DNA of 64,000 nt from Thauera sp. (lineage in GTDB: Bacteria > Pseudomonadota > Gammaproteobacteria > Burkholderiales > Rhodocyclaceae). The position numbers and the translations under genes were made by a program. The notes below the pieces were generated by a model that made no database searches, was not told the origin of the DNA, and was given only the letters and a program-made list of their open reading frames with translations. Of this stretch, positions 32,284 to 47,139 are shown one piece after another. Position 1 is the first letter of the stretch, and each line of letters opens with the position of its first letter. The stretch is from positions 310,001 to 374,000 of the forward strand of contig JACKMB010000002.1 of assembly GCA_024235615.1 (NCBI GenBank), given 5' to 3'.

Positions 32284-32413
32284 ACCGTTCTCCTCGTATC
32301 TTCTTGCCTTGGGTCGCGCCGCGAGACGCGCATGCGTGCAGTTTAAACCTTCGTGCCGATCGCCGCCGCCGGAGGGCTCGCGCAGGCGCAGCGTGCGACC
32401 GCGGGGGCGAACA

Positions 32414-32433
32414 AACATACGGGTGCGTATGTT
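32414..32433. promoter_or_regulatory. Operator-like 20-bp palindrome between ETF-QO and thioesterase genes
   Basis: Perfect 8-bp arms AACATACG and CGTATGTT around GGTG. Placed 38 bp before the thioesterase ATG and about 130 bp before the ETF-QO ATG. Arm length and AT-rich ends are typical of a TetR-family repressor site; regulators of that family often control fatty-acid or branched-chain catabolism in these bacteria. The regulator is not encoded in the window. Confidence 0.68.
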
Positions 32434-32470
32434 ACATTAGCCCGCCCCATATACAAGAGGAGATCGTCGG

Positions 32471-32890
32471 ATGAGTCCGAACGCGAAGCTGATCTACACC
32501 ACCCGCATGCCGGTGCGCTGGGGGGACATGGACGCCTACGGGCATGTGAACAACACCGTCTACTTCCGCTACTTCGAGCAGACCCGGGTCGAGTGGCTCG
32601 AGCTGATGGGCTCGCGCGTGAGCGTCGAGGAGCCGGTGGGGCCGGTGATCATCAATGCCAGCTGCACCTTCCTCGCGCCGGTGAATTATCCTGCGACGGT
32701 CGTCATCAAGATGTATGCCGGCGAGCCGGGGCGCAGCAGCGTGATGACCTGGTACGAGCTCTTCGTCGAAGGCGACGAGCGCGTGTACGCCGAAGGCGCG
32801 GCCAAGACGGTGTGGATGGACATGGGCACCGGGAAGTCGGCGCCGATTCCCGATGTCGTGCGTGCGCTGTTCGCGCCGCCCGCCGCCTGA
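32471..32890 (+). CDS. Acyl-CoA thioesterase, 4HBT/YbgC type
   Basis: The 139-residue hot-dog-fold protein contains [20 protein letters not shown] with the 4-hydroxybenzoyl-CoA thioesterase catalytic Asp and the following HVNN. It should hydrolyse acyl-CoA thioesters in the cytoplasm; the substrate is not evident. It is followed after 80 bp by acetoacetyl-CoA synthetase on the same strand, and the shared palindrome upstream suggests joint control with ETF-QO. Confidence 0.93.
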   Translation: MSPNAKLIYTTRMPVRWGDMDAYGHVNNTVYFRYFEQTRVEWLELMGSRVSVEEPVGPVIINASCTFLAPVNYPATVVIKMYAGEPGRSSVMTWYELFVEGDERVYAEGAAKTVWMDMGTGKSAPIPDVVRALFAPPAA

Positions 32891-32970
32891 ACCCGCACTG
32901 GCCGGCGAGCGACCGGCCAGCGAGCTTGACCACCCCGATCAACGACACAAGAGGATGGAGAGGAGACCCG

Positions 32971-34959
<1,989 letters not shown>

Positions 34960-34973
34960 GGAGGACCGAAGAC

Positions 34974-35516
34974 ATGCTGATGAACCCGAAGAAGTCGGTG
35001 CTGCTGGTGATCGACGTGCAGGCGAAGCTCGCCCCCTTCATCCACGACAACGCCGCCGTGGTCGACGCCTGCGTGTGGCTCGCCCGCGTCGCCGATCGCA
35101 TTGGCGTGCCGGTGGTGGTGACCGAGCACTTCCCCGAGAAGATCGGCGGTACCGTCGAGGCCGTGCGCGCGGCGACCGCCGGCGCGCACTACGTGGGCAA
35201 GCAGTATTTCTCCGCCCAGGCCGATGGCTGCCTGGAGCACACCGCGGTGGCGGGCTGCGAGCAGGTGATCGTATGCGGCACCGAGGCCCACGTCTGCGTG
35301 CAGCAGACCGCGCTCGACCTGCGCCGTGCCGGCAAGCAGGTCTTCATCGTCGCCGAGGCCTCGGGCTCGCGCGATCCGGCCAACCGCGACCTCGCCTTCG
35401 CGCGCATGCGCGGCCACGGCATCGAGATCGTGTCGCGCGAGATGGTCGCCTTCGAGTGGCTGCAGCGCGGTGGCACCGAGCTCTTCCGCGAGGTCAATCG
35501 CGACTTCATCCGCTGA
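34974..35516 (+). CDS. Isochorismatase-family cysteine hydrolase
   Basis: The 180-residue protein has the family core: SVLLVIDVQAKLAPFIHDN with the catalytic Asp, and EQVIVCGTEAHVCVQQTALD with the nucleophilic Cys after the non-proline cis bond region. Members hydrolyse isochorismate, nicotinamide or small amides; the substrate here is unknown. It probably shares a transcript with acetoacetyl-CoA synthetase. A second ATG two codons downstream is an alternative start. Confidence 0.9.
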   Translation: MLMNPKKSVLLVIDVQAKLAPFIHDNAAVVDACVWLARVADRIGVPVVVTEHFPEKIGGTVEAVRAATAGAHYVGKQYFSAQADGCLEHTAVAGCEQVIVCGTEAHVCVQQTALDLRRAGKQVFIVAEASGSRDPANRDLAFARMRGHGIEIVSREMVAFEWLQRGGTELFREVNRDFIR

Positions 35517-35731
35517 GGACGGCCGGCCTCGCCGGCCCCCTGCCATCGATTCGTCCGGCCCCTGGCGAGCGCGTCTCCCGCACTAGGGAAAACGTGCGTA
35601 GCCATGCCGGACGCGTTGTCCTAGCCTGATCGCTTCGTTCCACGGCGACGCGATCCGGGCTCTCTCGACGCTGTCCTCACGAGCCTGCAGACCGTCCCGC
35701 CGTATCCAAAAACGCAAGCGGGAGGTTGGAG

Positions 35732-38700
35732 ATGGAGACAAGGGAAACAGGCAGGCTGGCCACGCAGGTCGACGCGGTGATCGAGCAGATCCGCGCCCGG
35801 CTGCCCGCGGAGCAGGCCGAAGGGGTGTGCGCGTTCGCGAGCCGCTTCTTCGCCCAGGTGGCGCCCGAGGACCTCGAGGACCTCCCGGTCGCCGATCTCT
35901 ACGGCGCCGTGCTCAGCCAGTGGCATTTCGTCGCCCGCCGCAAGGCCGGCAGCAAGGTGCGCGCGTTCAACCCGCGGCTCGACGAGCATGGCTGGGAATG
36001 TCCGCACACCGTTGTGGAGATCGCCGGGGAGGACATGCCCTTCCTCGTTGACTCGATCACCATGGAGGTGGCCCGCCAGGGGCTCACGCTGCACCTGATC
36101 ATCCATCCGGTGATGAACGTCGCCCGCGACGCCGAGGGCGGCTTCGTGCGCGTGGCCGAGCGCGCCGAGCAGGGCGAGGGCATCGGCTTCGAGTCGATCA
36201 TGCACCTGGAGGTCGACCGCCGCACCGACCCCGGCGACCTCGCTGCATTGCAGCAAGGCATCGAGCGCGTGCTCGCCGACGTGCGCGCCGCGGTCGGCGA
36301 CTGGAATGCGATGCGCGAGCGCCTGGCCGGCATCACCTCCGGGCTCGACGAGCTGCCGGGCGGCATCGATGCCGATGAGGCGCAGGAGGTGCGCGCCTTC
36401 CTCGACTGGCTTGCCGCCGACAACTTCGTGCTGCTGGGCTGCCGCGACTATGCCCTGGTCGAGAGCGGCGAGGGCAACGAGCTGCGCATCGTCGCCGGCT
36501 CCGGGCTGGGCCTGCTGCGCGGCGACGGCGAGGAGGGGCAGTCGCGCTCCTTCGCCGCGCTGCCGCCGCAGCTGCGCGCGCAGGCCCACCTGCCGCACCT
36601 GCTCACGGTCACCAAGTCGAATTCGCGCTCGACGGTGCATCGACCCGGCTACCTCGACTTCGTCGGCGTCAAGACCTTCGGCGCCGATGGCCGGGTGAAT
36701 GGCGAGCGCAGGGTGATCGGCCTGCTCGCGTCCACCGCCTACAGCTCCAGCCCGCGCCAGATCCCGCTGCTGCGACGCAAGGTCGAGGCGGTCTTCGAGC
36801 GCGCCGGCCTGCTGCCTGGCGGCCACGCCGCCAAGGCGCTGCAGACCCTGCTCGAGCGCTATCCGCGCGACGAGCTGTTCCAGATCGACACCGACGAACT
36901 CCACGCCCACGCCATGGGCATCCTGCGCCTCGGCGAGCGCCTGCGCACGCGCCTCTTCGTGCGCGTCGATCCCTTCGAGCGTTTCGTCTCCTGCCTGATC
37001 TACGTGCCCCGGGAGCACTACAACACCGACCAGCGCGAGCGCATGCAGGCGGTGCTGATCGACGCCTTCAAGGGCAGCGCCGCCGAGTTCGACGTGCAGT
37101 TCTCCGATTCGGCGCTCGCGCGCATCCTGATCACGGTGCGCACCCCCGAGGGCCGGATCCCGGCCTTCGACGTGCGCGAGATCGAGCAGCGCCTGATCCG
37201 CGCGGCGCGGCGCTGGGAGGACGAGCTGCAGCAGGCGCTCGTCGAGCAGTGCGGCGAGGAGCGTGGCCTCGCGCTGATGCGGCGCTACGGCGAGGGCTTC
37301 CCGGCGGGTTACCGCGAGGACTACTCCGCGCGCATGGCGGTGTTCGACATCGAGCAGATGGAGGCGCTCGCCGACGATGCGGCGCTCGGGCTCAACCTCT
37401 ACGTGCCGCTCGAGGTGCGCGAGGGCCGGCTCGCCCTGCGCCTCTATCATCTGGGCAGCCCGGTGCCGCTGTCGCAGAGCCTGCCGATGCTCGAGAAGAT
37501 GGGCGTGAAGGTGATGGACGAGCGCCCCTCCGAGATCGAGCGCCAGGACGGCAGCACGGTGTGGCTGCACGACTTCGGCCTGCAGTTCGCCGGCGCCGAG
37601 AACCTGAACATCCACGAGGTCCGTCCGCTCTTCCAGGAGGCCTTCCTCGCCGCCTGGCGCGGTGCCGCCGAGAACGACGACTTCAACCGCCTGGTGCTGC
37701 TCGCCGGGCTGTCGTGGCGCGAGGTGGCGGTGCTACGCGCCTACGCCCGCTACATGCGCCAGGCGGCGTTCACCTTCAGTCTCGCCTACATGGAGCAGAC
37801 GCTGGCGGCCTATCCCCAGCTCGCGCGTGCGCTGCTGCAGCTCTTCCGCGCGCGCTTCGACCCGGCGCTCGCGGGCGATCGCGAGGCCGCGTGCGCGGCG
37901 CAGGTGGCGGCGATCGAGGCCGCGCTCGACCAGGTCGCCAATCTCGACGAGGACCGCATCCTGCGCCAGTTCCTCGCCCTCATCCAGGCGACCCTGCGCA
38001 CCAACTGGTTCCAGCGTGGTGCGGACGGCGCGCCCAAGGCCTACCTCTCGTTCAAGTTCCTGCCGGCGAAGATCCCCAACCTGCCGCAGCCGCTGCCGAT
38101 GTTCGAGATCTTCGTGTACTCGCCGCGCTTCGAGGGTGTGCACCTGCGCGGCGGCAAGGTCGCACGCGGCGGCCTGCGCTGGTCGGACCGCATGGAGGAC
38201 TTCCGCACCGAGATCCTCGGCCTGGTGAAGGCGCAGATCGTCAAGAACGCGGTGATCGTGCCGGTGGGCTCGAAGGGCGGCTTCGTGGTCAAGTGCCCGC
38301 CCGCGGAGGGCGGGCGCGAGGCGCTGCTCGCCGAGGGCGTGGCCTGCTACCGCAACTTCCTGCGTGGGCTGCTCGACCTCACCGACAACCTGGTGCAGGG
38401 CGCGGTGGCGCCGCCTGCGGACGTGGTGCGCCACGACGAGGACGACCCCTACCTGGTGGTGGCGGCCGACAAGGGCACGGCGAGCTTCTCCGACTACGCC
38501 AACCAGGTCTCGGCCGAGTACGGCTTCTGGCTGGGCGACGCCTTCGCCTCGGGCGGCTCGGTGGGCTACGACCACAAGAAGATGGGCATCACCGCGCGTG
38601 GTGCCTGGGAGGCGGTCAAGCGCCACTTCCGCGAGATGGGCAAGGACATCCAGCAGCAACCCTTCAGCGTCGCCGGCATCGGCGACATGTCGGGCGACGT

Positions 38701-40555
38701 GTTCGGCAACGGCATGCTGCTGTCGAAGCAGATCCGCCTGGTGGCGGCCTTCGATCACCGCCACATCTTCATCGACCCCGATCCCGACCCGGCACGCTCG
38801 TGGGAGGAGCGCGCGCGCATGTTCGCGCTGCCGCGCTCGAGCTGGGACGACTACGACCGCACGCTGATCTCCCAGGGCGGCGGGGTGTGGCCGCGCAGCG
38901 CCAAGTCGATCGCGCTGTCACCCGAGGCGCGTGCGGCGCTCGACATCCAGGCCGGGAGCCTGACCCCGACCGAGCTCATCCGCGCCATCCTCACCGCGCC
39001 GGTCGAGCTGGTCTACAACGGCGGCATCGGCACCTACATCAAGGCCGCCAGCCAGACGGACGCCGCGGTGGGCGACCGCGCCAACGACGCGGTGCGCGTC
39101 AACGGCGGCGAGCTGCGCTGCAAGGTCTTCGGCGAGGGCGGCAACCTCGGCGCCACCCAGCTCGGCCGCATCGAGTTCGCGCTCGCGGGCGGGCGCATCA
39201 ACACCGACGCGATCGACAACTCGGGCGGGGTGGACTGCTCCGACCACGAGGTCAACATCAAGATCCTGCTCGGCGGCGTGATCGCCGAGGGCGAGCTCAC
39301 CCTGAAGCAGCGCAACGAGCTCCTCGCCGACATGACCGACGAGGTCGGCATCCTGGTGCTGCGCGACAACTACGCCCAGACCCAGGTGCTGTCGGTCACC
39401 CGGGCGCGCGGCGTGGCGCTGCTCGACGAGCAGGCCGAGTTCATCCGCCGCCTGGTGCAGGCCGGGCGGCTCAACCGCAAGCTCGAATACCTGCCCGACG
39501 ACGAGGAGATCGCCGAGCGCAAGGCGGCGGGGGGCGGGCTCACCAGCCCCGAGCTCGCGGTGCTGCTCGCCTACAGCAAGATCGAGCTCTACGACGAGGT
39601 GCTCGCCTCCGACGTGCCGGAGGACCCCTACATCCGCACCGCGCTCGAGCGCTACTTCCCGGCGCCGCTGCGCGAGCGCTTCCCGGCGCAGATCCAGGCC
39701 CATCCGCTGCGCCGCGAGATCATCTCGACGCACGTGGTCAACAGCATGATCAACCGCGTCGGGCCCACCTTCGTCAGCCGGCTCAAGGCCGAGCTCGGCG
39801 CCTCGCCGGCCGACGTGGTGCGCGCCTACATGGCGACCCGCGAGGTCTTCGGGCTGGTGGCGCTGTGGCGCGAGATCGAGGCGCTCGACAACCGCATCGC
39901 CGACGCGGTGCAGACCGAGCTGATCCAGGAGTCCGGTCGCCTGGTGCAGCGCGGCACCTTGTGGTTCCTGCGTCACCGCCGCTGGCTGGCCGACCTGCAG
40001 GCGACGATCGCGCACTTCTCGCCCGGCGTGGCGGCCCTGGCCGAGGGCCTCGCCGACTACGTCGCCCCCGCCTATCGCGCCGAGCTCGACGCCGCGGTGG
40101 CGCGCCGGGTGGAGCAGGGCGTGCCCGAGGCGCTGGCGAAGCGGGTGGCGGCGCTCGAGGAGCTGTATTCCGCGCTCGACCTGGTCGAGGTGGCAGTGGA
40201 GCAGGGGCGCGACGAGGCCACGGTGGCGCGGGTGTATTTCGCCCTCGGCGGCGAGCTCGACCTGCACTGGCTGGGTGGCCAGGTGTCCGGCCTGCCGGCG
40301 GACACGCGCTGGCAGAGCCTGGCGCGCGGCGCGCTGCGCAGCGACCTGTCCTCGCTCGCCCGCGAGCTCACCAGCGCGGCGCTGCGCAACGCGCCCGCGG
40401 GGGCCGACACCCAGGACGTGCTGCGTGCAGGACGGGAACGCGCCGCGGTCCCGCTCGAGCGCTACCAGCAGCTGCTCGCCGAGATCCGCGGCGCGCCGGC
40501 GATCGACATGGCGATGCTGTCGGTGCTGCTGCGCGAGCTGCGTGGCATGGCCTGA
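35732..40555 (+). CDS. gdhB: NAD-dependent glutamate dehydrogenase, large (about 180 kDa) type
   Basis: The 1607-residue protein is full length for the large NAD-GDH class. The N-terminal half carries the ACT-like regulatory region (SNSRSTVHRPGYLDFVGVKT). The catalytic domain begins near residue 810 with RGGLRWSDRMEDFRTEILGL and contains VPVGSKGGFVVK. The nucleotide-binding part includes CKVFGEGGNLGATQLGRIEF. It converts glutamate to 2-oxoglutarate and ammonia with NAD, mainly for amino-acid catabolism. The ATG at 35732 has GGGAGG at good distance; a TTG two codons upstream is possible. The 215-bp gap before it holds no gene. Confidence 0.95.
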   Translation: METRETGRLATQVDAVIEQIRARLPAEQAEGVCAFASRFFAQVAPEDLEDLPVADLYGAVLSQWHFVARRKAGSKVRAFNPRLDEHGWECPHTVVEIAGEDMPFLVDSITMEVARQGLTLHLIIHPVMNVARDAEGGFVRVAERAEQGEGIGFESIMHLEVDRRTDPGDLAALQQGIERVLADVRAAVGDWNAMRERLAGITSGLDELPGGIDADEAQEVRAFLDWLAADNFVLLGCRDYALVESGEGNELRIVAGSGLGLLRGDGEEGQSRSFAALPPQLRAQAHLPHLLTVTKSNSRSTVHRPGYLDFVGVKTFGADGRVNGERRVIGLLASTAYSSSPRQIPLLRRKVEAVFERAGLLPGGHAAKALQTLLERYPRDELFQIDTDELHAHAMGILRLGERLRTRLFVRVDPFERFVSCLIYVPREHYNTDQRERMQAVLIDAFKGSAAEFDVQFSDSALARILITVRTPEGRIPAFDVREIEQRLIRAARRWEDELQQALVEQCGEERGLALMRRYGEGFPAGYREDYSARMAVFDIEQMEALADDAALGLNLYVPLEVREGRLALRLYHLGSPVPLSQSLPMLEKMGVKVMDERPSEIERQDGSTVWLHDFGLQFAGAENLNIHEVRPLFQEAFLAAWRGAAENDDFNRLVLLAGLSWREVAVLRAYARYMRQAAFTFSLAYMEQTLAAYPQLARALLQLFRARFDPALAGDREAACAAQVAAIEAALDQVANLDEDRILRQFLALIQATLRTNWFQRGADGAPKAYLSFKFLPAKIPNLPQPLPMFEIFVYSPRFEGVHLRGGKVARGGLRWSDRMEDFRTEILGLVKAQIVKNAVIVPVGSKGGFVVKCPPAEGGREALLAEGVACYRNFLRGLLDLTDNLVQGAVAPPADVVRHDEDDPYLVVAADKGTASFSDYANQVSAEYGFWLGDAFASGGSVGYDHKKMGITARGAWEAVKRHFREMGKDIQQQPFSVAGIGDMSGDVFGNGMLLSKQIRLVAAFDHRHIFIDPDPDPARSWEERARMFALPRSSWDDYDRTLISQGGGVWPRSAKSIALSPEARAALDIQAGSLTPTELIRAILTAPVELVYNGGIGTYIKAASQTDAAVGDRANDAVRVNGGELRCKVFGEGGNLGATQLGRIEFALAGGRINTDAIDNSGGVDCSDHEVNIKILLGGVIAEGELTLKQRNELLADMTDEVGILVLRDNYAQTQVLSVTRARGVALLDEQAEFIRRLVQAGRLNRKLEYLPDDEEIAERKAAGGGLTSPELAVLLAYSKIELYDEVLASDVPEDPYIRTALERYFPAPLRERFPAQIQAHPLRREIISTHVVNSMINRVGPTFVSRLKAELGASPADVVRAYMATREVFGLVALWREIEALDNRIADAVQTELIQESGRLVQRGTLWFLRHRRWLADLQATIAHFSPGVAALAEGLADYVAPAYRAELDAAVARRVEQGVPEALAKRVAALEELYSALDLVEVAVEQGRDEATVARVYFALGGELDLHWLGGQVSGLPADTRWQSLARGALRSDLSSLARELTSAALRNAPAGADTQDVLRAGRERAAVPLERYQQLLAEIRGAPAIDMAMLSVLLRELRGMA

Positions 40556-40596
40556 GCGATCGCGCGCGCGACGCCCCGATGCGCCCGGACTGCTGA

Positions 40597-43136
<2,540 letters not shown>

Positions 43137-43148
43137 GAACCCGTTTTT

Positions 43149-43250
43149 CGGGAACGCGGCTGCCGGCGGGCTGATGTGCGCCATCAGCTTGCCGCCGCTC
43201 ACGAGGCGGTCATCCGGTGCGAGCATGCTCCCCGCCGGATCGCGTTCCCG
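43149..43250. promoter_or_regulatory. Multi-branched inverted-repeat structure upstream of eno
   Basis: A perfect 10-bp closing stem (CGGGAACGCG at 43149-43158 with CGCGTTCCCG at 43241-43250) encloses a second perfect 8-bp stem (CCGGCGGG at 43163-43170 with CCCGCCGG at 43231-43238). Inside are hairpins CTGATG/CATCAG (43171-43187) and CCGCC/GGCGG (43192-43209) and the palindrome GAGCATGCTC (43221-43230). As RNA this makes a compact four-way junction-like fold ending 41 nt before the eno ATG. It could be a leader regulating eno, an RNA processing site or a repeat element. No family recognised. Confidence 0.65.
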
Positions 43251-43255
43251 CGTGA

Positions 43256-44575
<1,320 letters not shown>

Positions 44576-44605
44576 ACACCCCGCTGCGCTGATCCGCAGC
44601 TTCCG

Positions 44606-44634
44606 GAAGGCCGGCGGGCGACCCGCCGGCCTTC
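44606..44634 (+). terminator. Strong hairpin after eno
   Basis: GAAGGCCGGCGGG pairs perfectly with CCCGCCGGCCTTC around a CGA loop (13 bp). No long T-run follows (CGTCGTG), so termination may be partial and ftsB, 39 bp further on, may receive read-through. Confidence 0.65.
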
Positions 44635-44672
44635 GTCGTGAATGCGCCTGAACCTCTCCGATACCCGTCTCC

Positions 44673-44945
44673 ATGCGCTGGCCGATCCTGATCCTGATCG
44701 CACTCGTCGTGCTGCTGCAGTACCCGCTCTGGCTGGGGAAAGGCGGCTGGCTGCGCGTCTGGGAGGTGGACCGCCAGCTGCACGCGCAGCGCGAGGAGAA
44801 CCTGCGCCTCGAGCAGCGCAACGCCGCGCTCGCGGCGGAGGTGAACGATCTCAAGTCGGGCAACGAGGCGATCGAGGAGCGCGCGCGCTTCGAGCTCGGG
44901 CTCACCCGGCCGGGCGAGATCTACGTGCAGATCCCGCAGCGCTGA
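44673..44945 (+). CDS. ftsB: Cell division protein FtsB
   Basis: The 90-residue protein has one N-terminal membrane segment (WPILILIALVVLLQYPLWLG) followed by a coiled coil (LHAQREENLRLEQRNAALAA, then EVNDLKSGNEAIEERARFEL) and the conserved end GEIYVQIP. FtsB forms the periplasmic FtsQLB complex that signals septal wall synthesis. Position after eno is conserved. The overall length is normal. Confidence 0.95.
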   Translation: MRWPILILIALVVLLQYPLWLGKGGWLRVWEVDRQLHAQREENLRLEQRNAALAAEVNDLKSGNEAIEERARFELGLTRPGEIYVQIPQR

Positions 44946-44974
44946 GGGCGCAGTCCGCGCCGCCCGGCGCGCGC

Positions 44975-45565
44975 TCAGTTGCTCGCCAGCAGTGTGCGCG
45001 CGCCGTCGATGCGCTGCGCGAAGTAGCGGTTGGCGAGGCGCTCCACCCGCACCCGCCCGCGGCTGTTGGGCGCATGCACGAAGCGGCCGTCGCCGATGTA
45101 GATCCCCATGTGCGAATGCCGGCGCTTGAGCGTGTTGAAGAACACCAGGTCGCCCGGGCGCAGCTCGTCGACCTCGATCGGGCGGGTGCGCTCGGCGATC
45201 TGCGCGGCGTTGTGCGGCAGCCTGCGGCCGCTGATGTGCTCCACGATGTAGGCCACCATGCCGCTGCAATCGAGCCCCGCGTCCGGGTTGCGCCCGCCGA
45301 AGCGGTAGCCGGTGTCGAGCAGGCCGAGCGCGAACAGCACCATCTCCTGCGTCTGGTGCTCGCCCTCGAGCGAGAAGTAGTGGCCGCTCGGTGCGGTGGT
45401 GCGCGGCGGCGGGGCGGGGCTGGCGACCGGTGTGGGGGTGGTGCTGCAGCCTGCCAGCAGCGCGGCCACCCCTGCAGCGGCGGCCAGCAGCATCCGACGC
45501 CGGGCGCCGTGATGCGAATGTTGCCCGGAGGAAGGGAAGGCGCGAGGCAGCGACTCGGGACTCAT
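44975..45565 (-). CDS. NlpC/P60-family lipoprotein (C40 peptidase)
   Basis: The 196-residue product has a lipoprotein signal (LLAAAAGVAALLAGC, lipobox LAGC) and a C-terminal NlpC/P60 domain. The catalytic Cys is in NPDAGLDCSGMVAYIV, the His in RRHSHMGIYIGDGRFVHA (about 150-165). It should cleave peptidoglycan stem peptides at the outer-membrane periplasmic face. The first ATG gives a 24-residue Arg/His-rich pre-sequence; the ATG at 45493 gives a more conventional lipoprotein and may be the real start. Convergent with ftsB. Confidence 0.9.
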   Translation of the reverse strand: MSPESLPRAFPSSGQHSHHGARRRMLLAAAAGVAALLAGCSTTPTPVASPAPPPRTTAPSGHYFSLEGEHQTQEMVLFALGLLDTGYRFGGRNPDAGLDCSGMVAYIVEHISGRRLPHNAAQIAERTRPIEVDELRPGDLVFFNTLKRRHSHMGIYIGDGRFVHAPNSRGRVRVERLANRYFAQRIDGARTLLASN

Positions 45566-45706
45566 GGCGCGATCCGATGCGGAAAGGATTCGCTCCGGAG
45601 TATGTCAGGAGCTGCCGCAACGGGCAAGGTTCGCTTGCGGATCAGGAGCTTGGAGGGGTTTTCTCGAAGGCGGCTGAAGTCGGGCCCGCTCGCGGACCCG
45701 CCGTCT

Positions 45707-46399
45707 TCAATCGAGCAGCTCGATGCGACCGCTCACGTGCACCGACACGCGGCTCTCGCCACCTTCGAGCGGCGCGGGGGCGGCTTCCGCAGCCATCACC
45801 GCGGCGCGCATGCGCGGCATCGGCGGCGGCTGCAGGCCGTGGTCGCCGACCGCCAGGTGGGCGATGCGGTAGCGTCGGCCGAGGGTGTCGGCGATCAGCT
45901 GCGCGCGGGTCTCGAACGCGCGCAGCGCGTCGACGGTGACGTCGGCCACCGCCTTCCTGCGCGTCTCGGGGGCCGGTTCCATGGTGAGGTGCGCGAGCGC
46001 CAGGCTCTGCTGCAGCTTGCCGACGAGCTCCGACATCGCCGCCGTGTCGGTGCTCTCGAGGCGCAACTCGGAGCGCATCCGCCAGGCCGTGATGCGGCCC
46101 TGGCCATCCTTGCCGTAAACCGGCCAGGTGGAGACGTTGCCGCTCTGCACCTTGACGGCACCCTGTGCGCGCGCGAGCTCGAGCGCGGCGGCGATGTCGC
46201 GATTGACCTCGCGTGCCACCGCAGCCGCGCTGGTGCCGCTGCGTTCGGCGTAGAGCACCGCGACCGCGAGGTCGTTCGCCGCCGCGCCGCCGGCCTCGGC
46301 CGAGAGTTCCACGGTGGGCGGGGCGGGGGTGTCGGCGGCAACGGCCGCGGCCGACTGCAGCGCCGTGAGCGTGGCGAGGGTGGCGAGCGCGGCGCGCAT
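45707..46399 (-). CDS. Periplasmic SIMPL-domain protein
   Basis: The 230-residue protein has a signal peptide (ALATLATLTALQSAAAVAAD) followed by a SIMPL (DUF541) domain: PPTVELSAEAGGAAANDLAV, ARAQGAVKVQSGNVSTWPVY, ALRAFETRAQLIADTLGRRY, and the final RVSVHVSGRIEL. Family members are periplasmic oligomers of unclear function, sometimes linked to oxidative stress. The ATG overlaps the stop of the gamma-carbonic-anhydrase-like gene by one base, so the two are co-translated. Confidence 0.88.
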   Translation of the reverse strand: MRAALATLATLTALQSAAAVAADTPAPPTVELSAEAGGAAANDLAVAVLYAERSGTSAAAVAREVNRDIAAALELARAQGAVKVQSGNVSTWPVYGKDGQGRITAWRMRSELRLESTDTAAMSELVGKLQQSLALAHLTMEPAPETRRKAVADVTVDALRAFETRAQLIADTLGRRYRIAHLAVGDHGLQPPPMPRMRAAVMAAEAAPAPLEGGESRVSVHVSGRIELLD

Positions 46400-46953
46400 C
46401 ACTGCTCCGGCTGCGCGATCACGCTGGACGGTTCCAGCGCACAGAGGCGGTCGGCGTAGAGGCGGGCGTTGTCCACGTAGTTGTGGGCATTGACCACCAG
46501 GTTCTCGACCTCGGTATCGCTCAGGGTGCGGATCACCCGGCCGGGCGAGCCGACCACCAGCGCGCGGTCGGGGATGACCTTGCCTTCGGGGATCAGGGTG
46601 TTGGCGCCGATGATGCACTGCTTGCCGATCACCGCGTTGTTGAGGATCACCGCGTTGATGCCGATCAGGCTGCCGTCGCCGATCGTGCAGCCGTGCAACA
46701 TCGCCATGTGGCCCACGGTGACGTGGCGACCGATGGTCAGCGGGATGCCGTCATCGTTGTGCAGCACCGAGCCGTCCTGGATGTTGGTGTCGTCGCCAAT
46801 CGTGATCGGGTCGTTGTCGCCACGGACCACGACGTTGTACCAGATGCTGACGTTGCGGCCCGCAGTGACGGACCCGATGACCGTTGCGTTGTGGGCGATC
46901 CAGCTACCTTCGCCGAAGCTCGGCCGACGGTCGCCCAGGGCATAGATGCTCAT
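46399..46953 (-). CDS. Gamma-carbonic-anhydrase-like hexapeptide-repeat protein
   Basis: The 184-residue left-handed beta-helix protein has repeats such as TVIGSVTAGRNVSIWYNVVV, ITIGDDTNIQDGSVLHNDDG and IGRHVTVGHMAMLHGCTIGD, where the three metal-binding histidines sit. It resembles YrdA/PaaY-type proteins. Many of these have weak or no carbonic anhydrase activity, and PaaY acts as a thioesterase, so the substrate is uncertain. It is the first gene of a two-gene leftward operon. Confidence 0.92.
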   Translation of the reverse strand: MSIYALGDRRPSFGEGSWIAHNATVIGSVTAGRNVSIWYNVVVRGDNDPITIGDDTNIQDGSVLHNDDGIPLTIGRHVTVGHMAMLHGCTIGDGSLIGINAVILNNAVIGKQCIIGANTLIPEGKVIPDRALVVGSPGRVIRTLSDTEVENLVVNAHNYVDNARLYADRLCALEPSSVIAQPEQ

Positions 46954-47139
46954 TTTCGTTCTCGCTGTCGATGTCTCGCGCCGATGCCGTGCAGCGCCAG
47001 GGGGGAGGCATCATAGCAAGCACCTCGCGCACTGCAAACAGCGCCCGTGCCGTGAATGTCGCCGATCCGGCGCGCTTTTGCCGATTTTGAGCGGTCTGCC
47101 GGCGAGTGATACGATGCGCCCGCCCCTCAGGAAGCCTCT

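Noticed and set aside
37249-40596. Second long frame inside the glutamate dehydrogenase gene
   Set aside because: Arg/Ala/Gly-rich out-of-frame shadow of gdhB without any motif.
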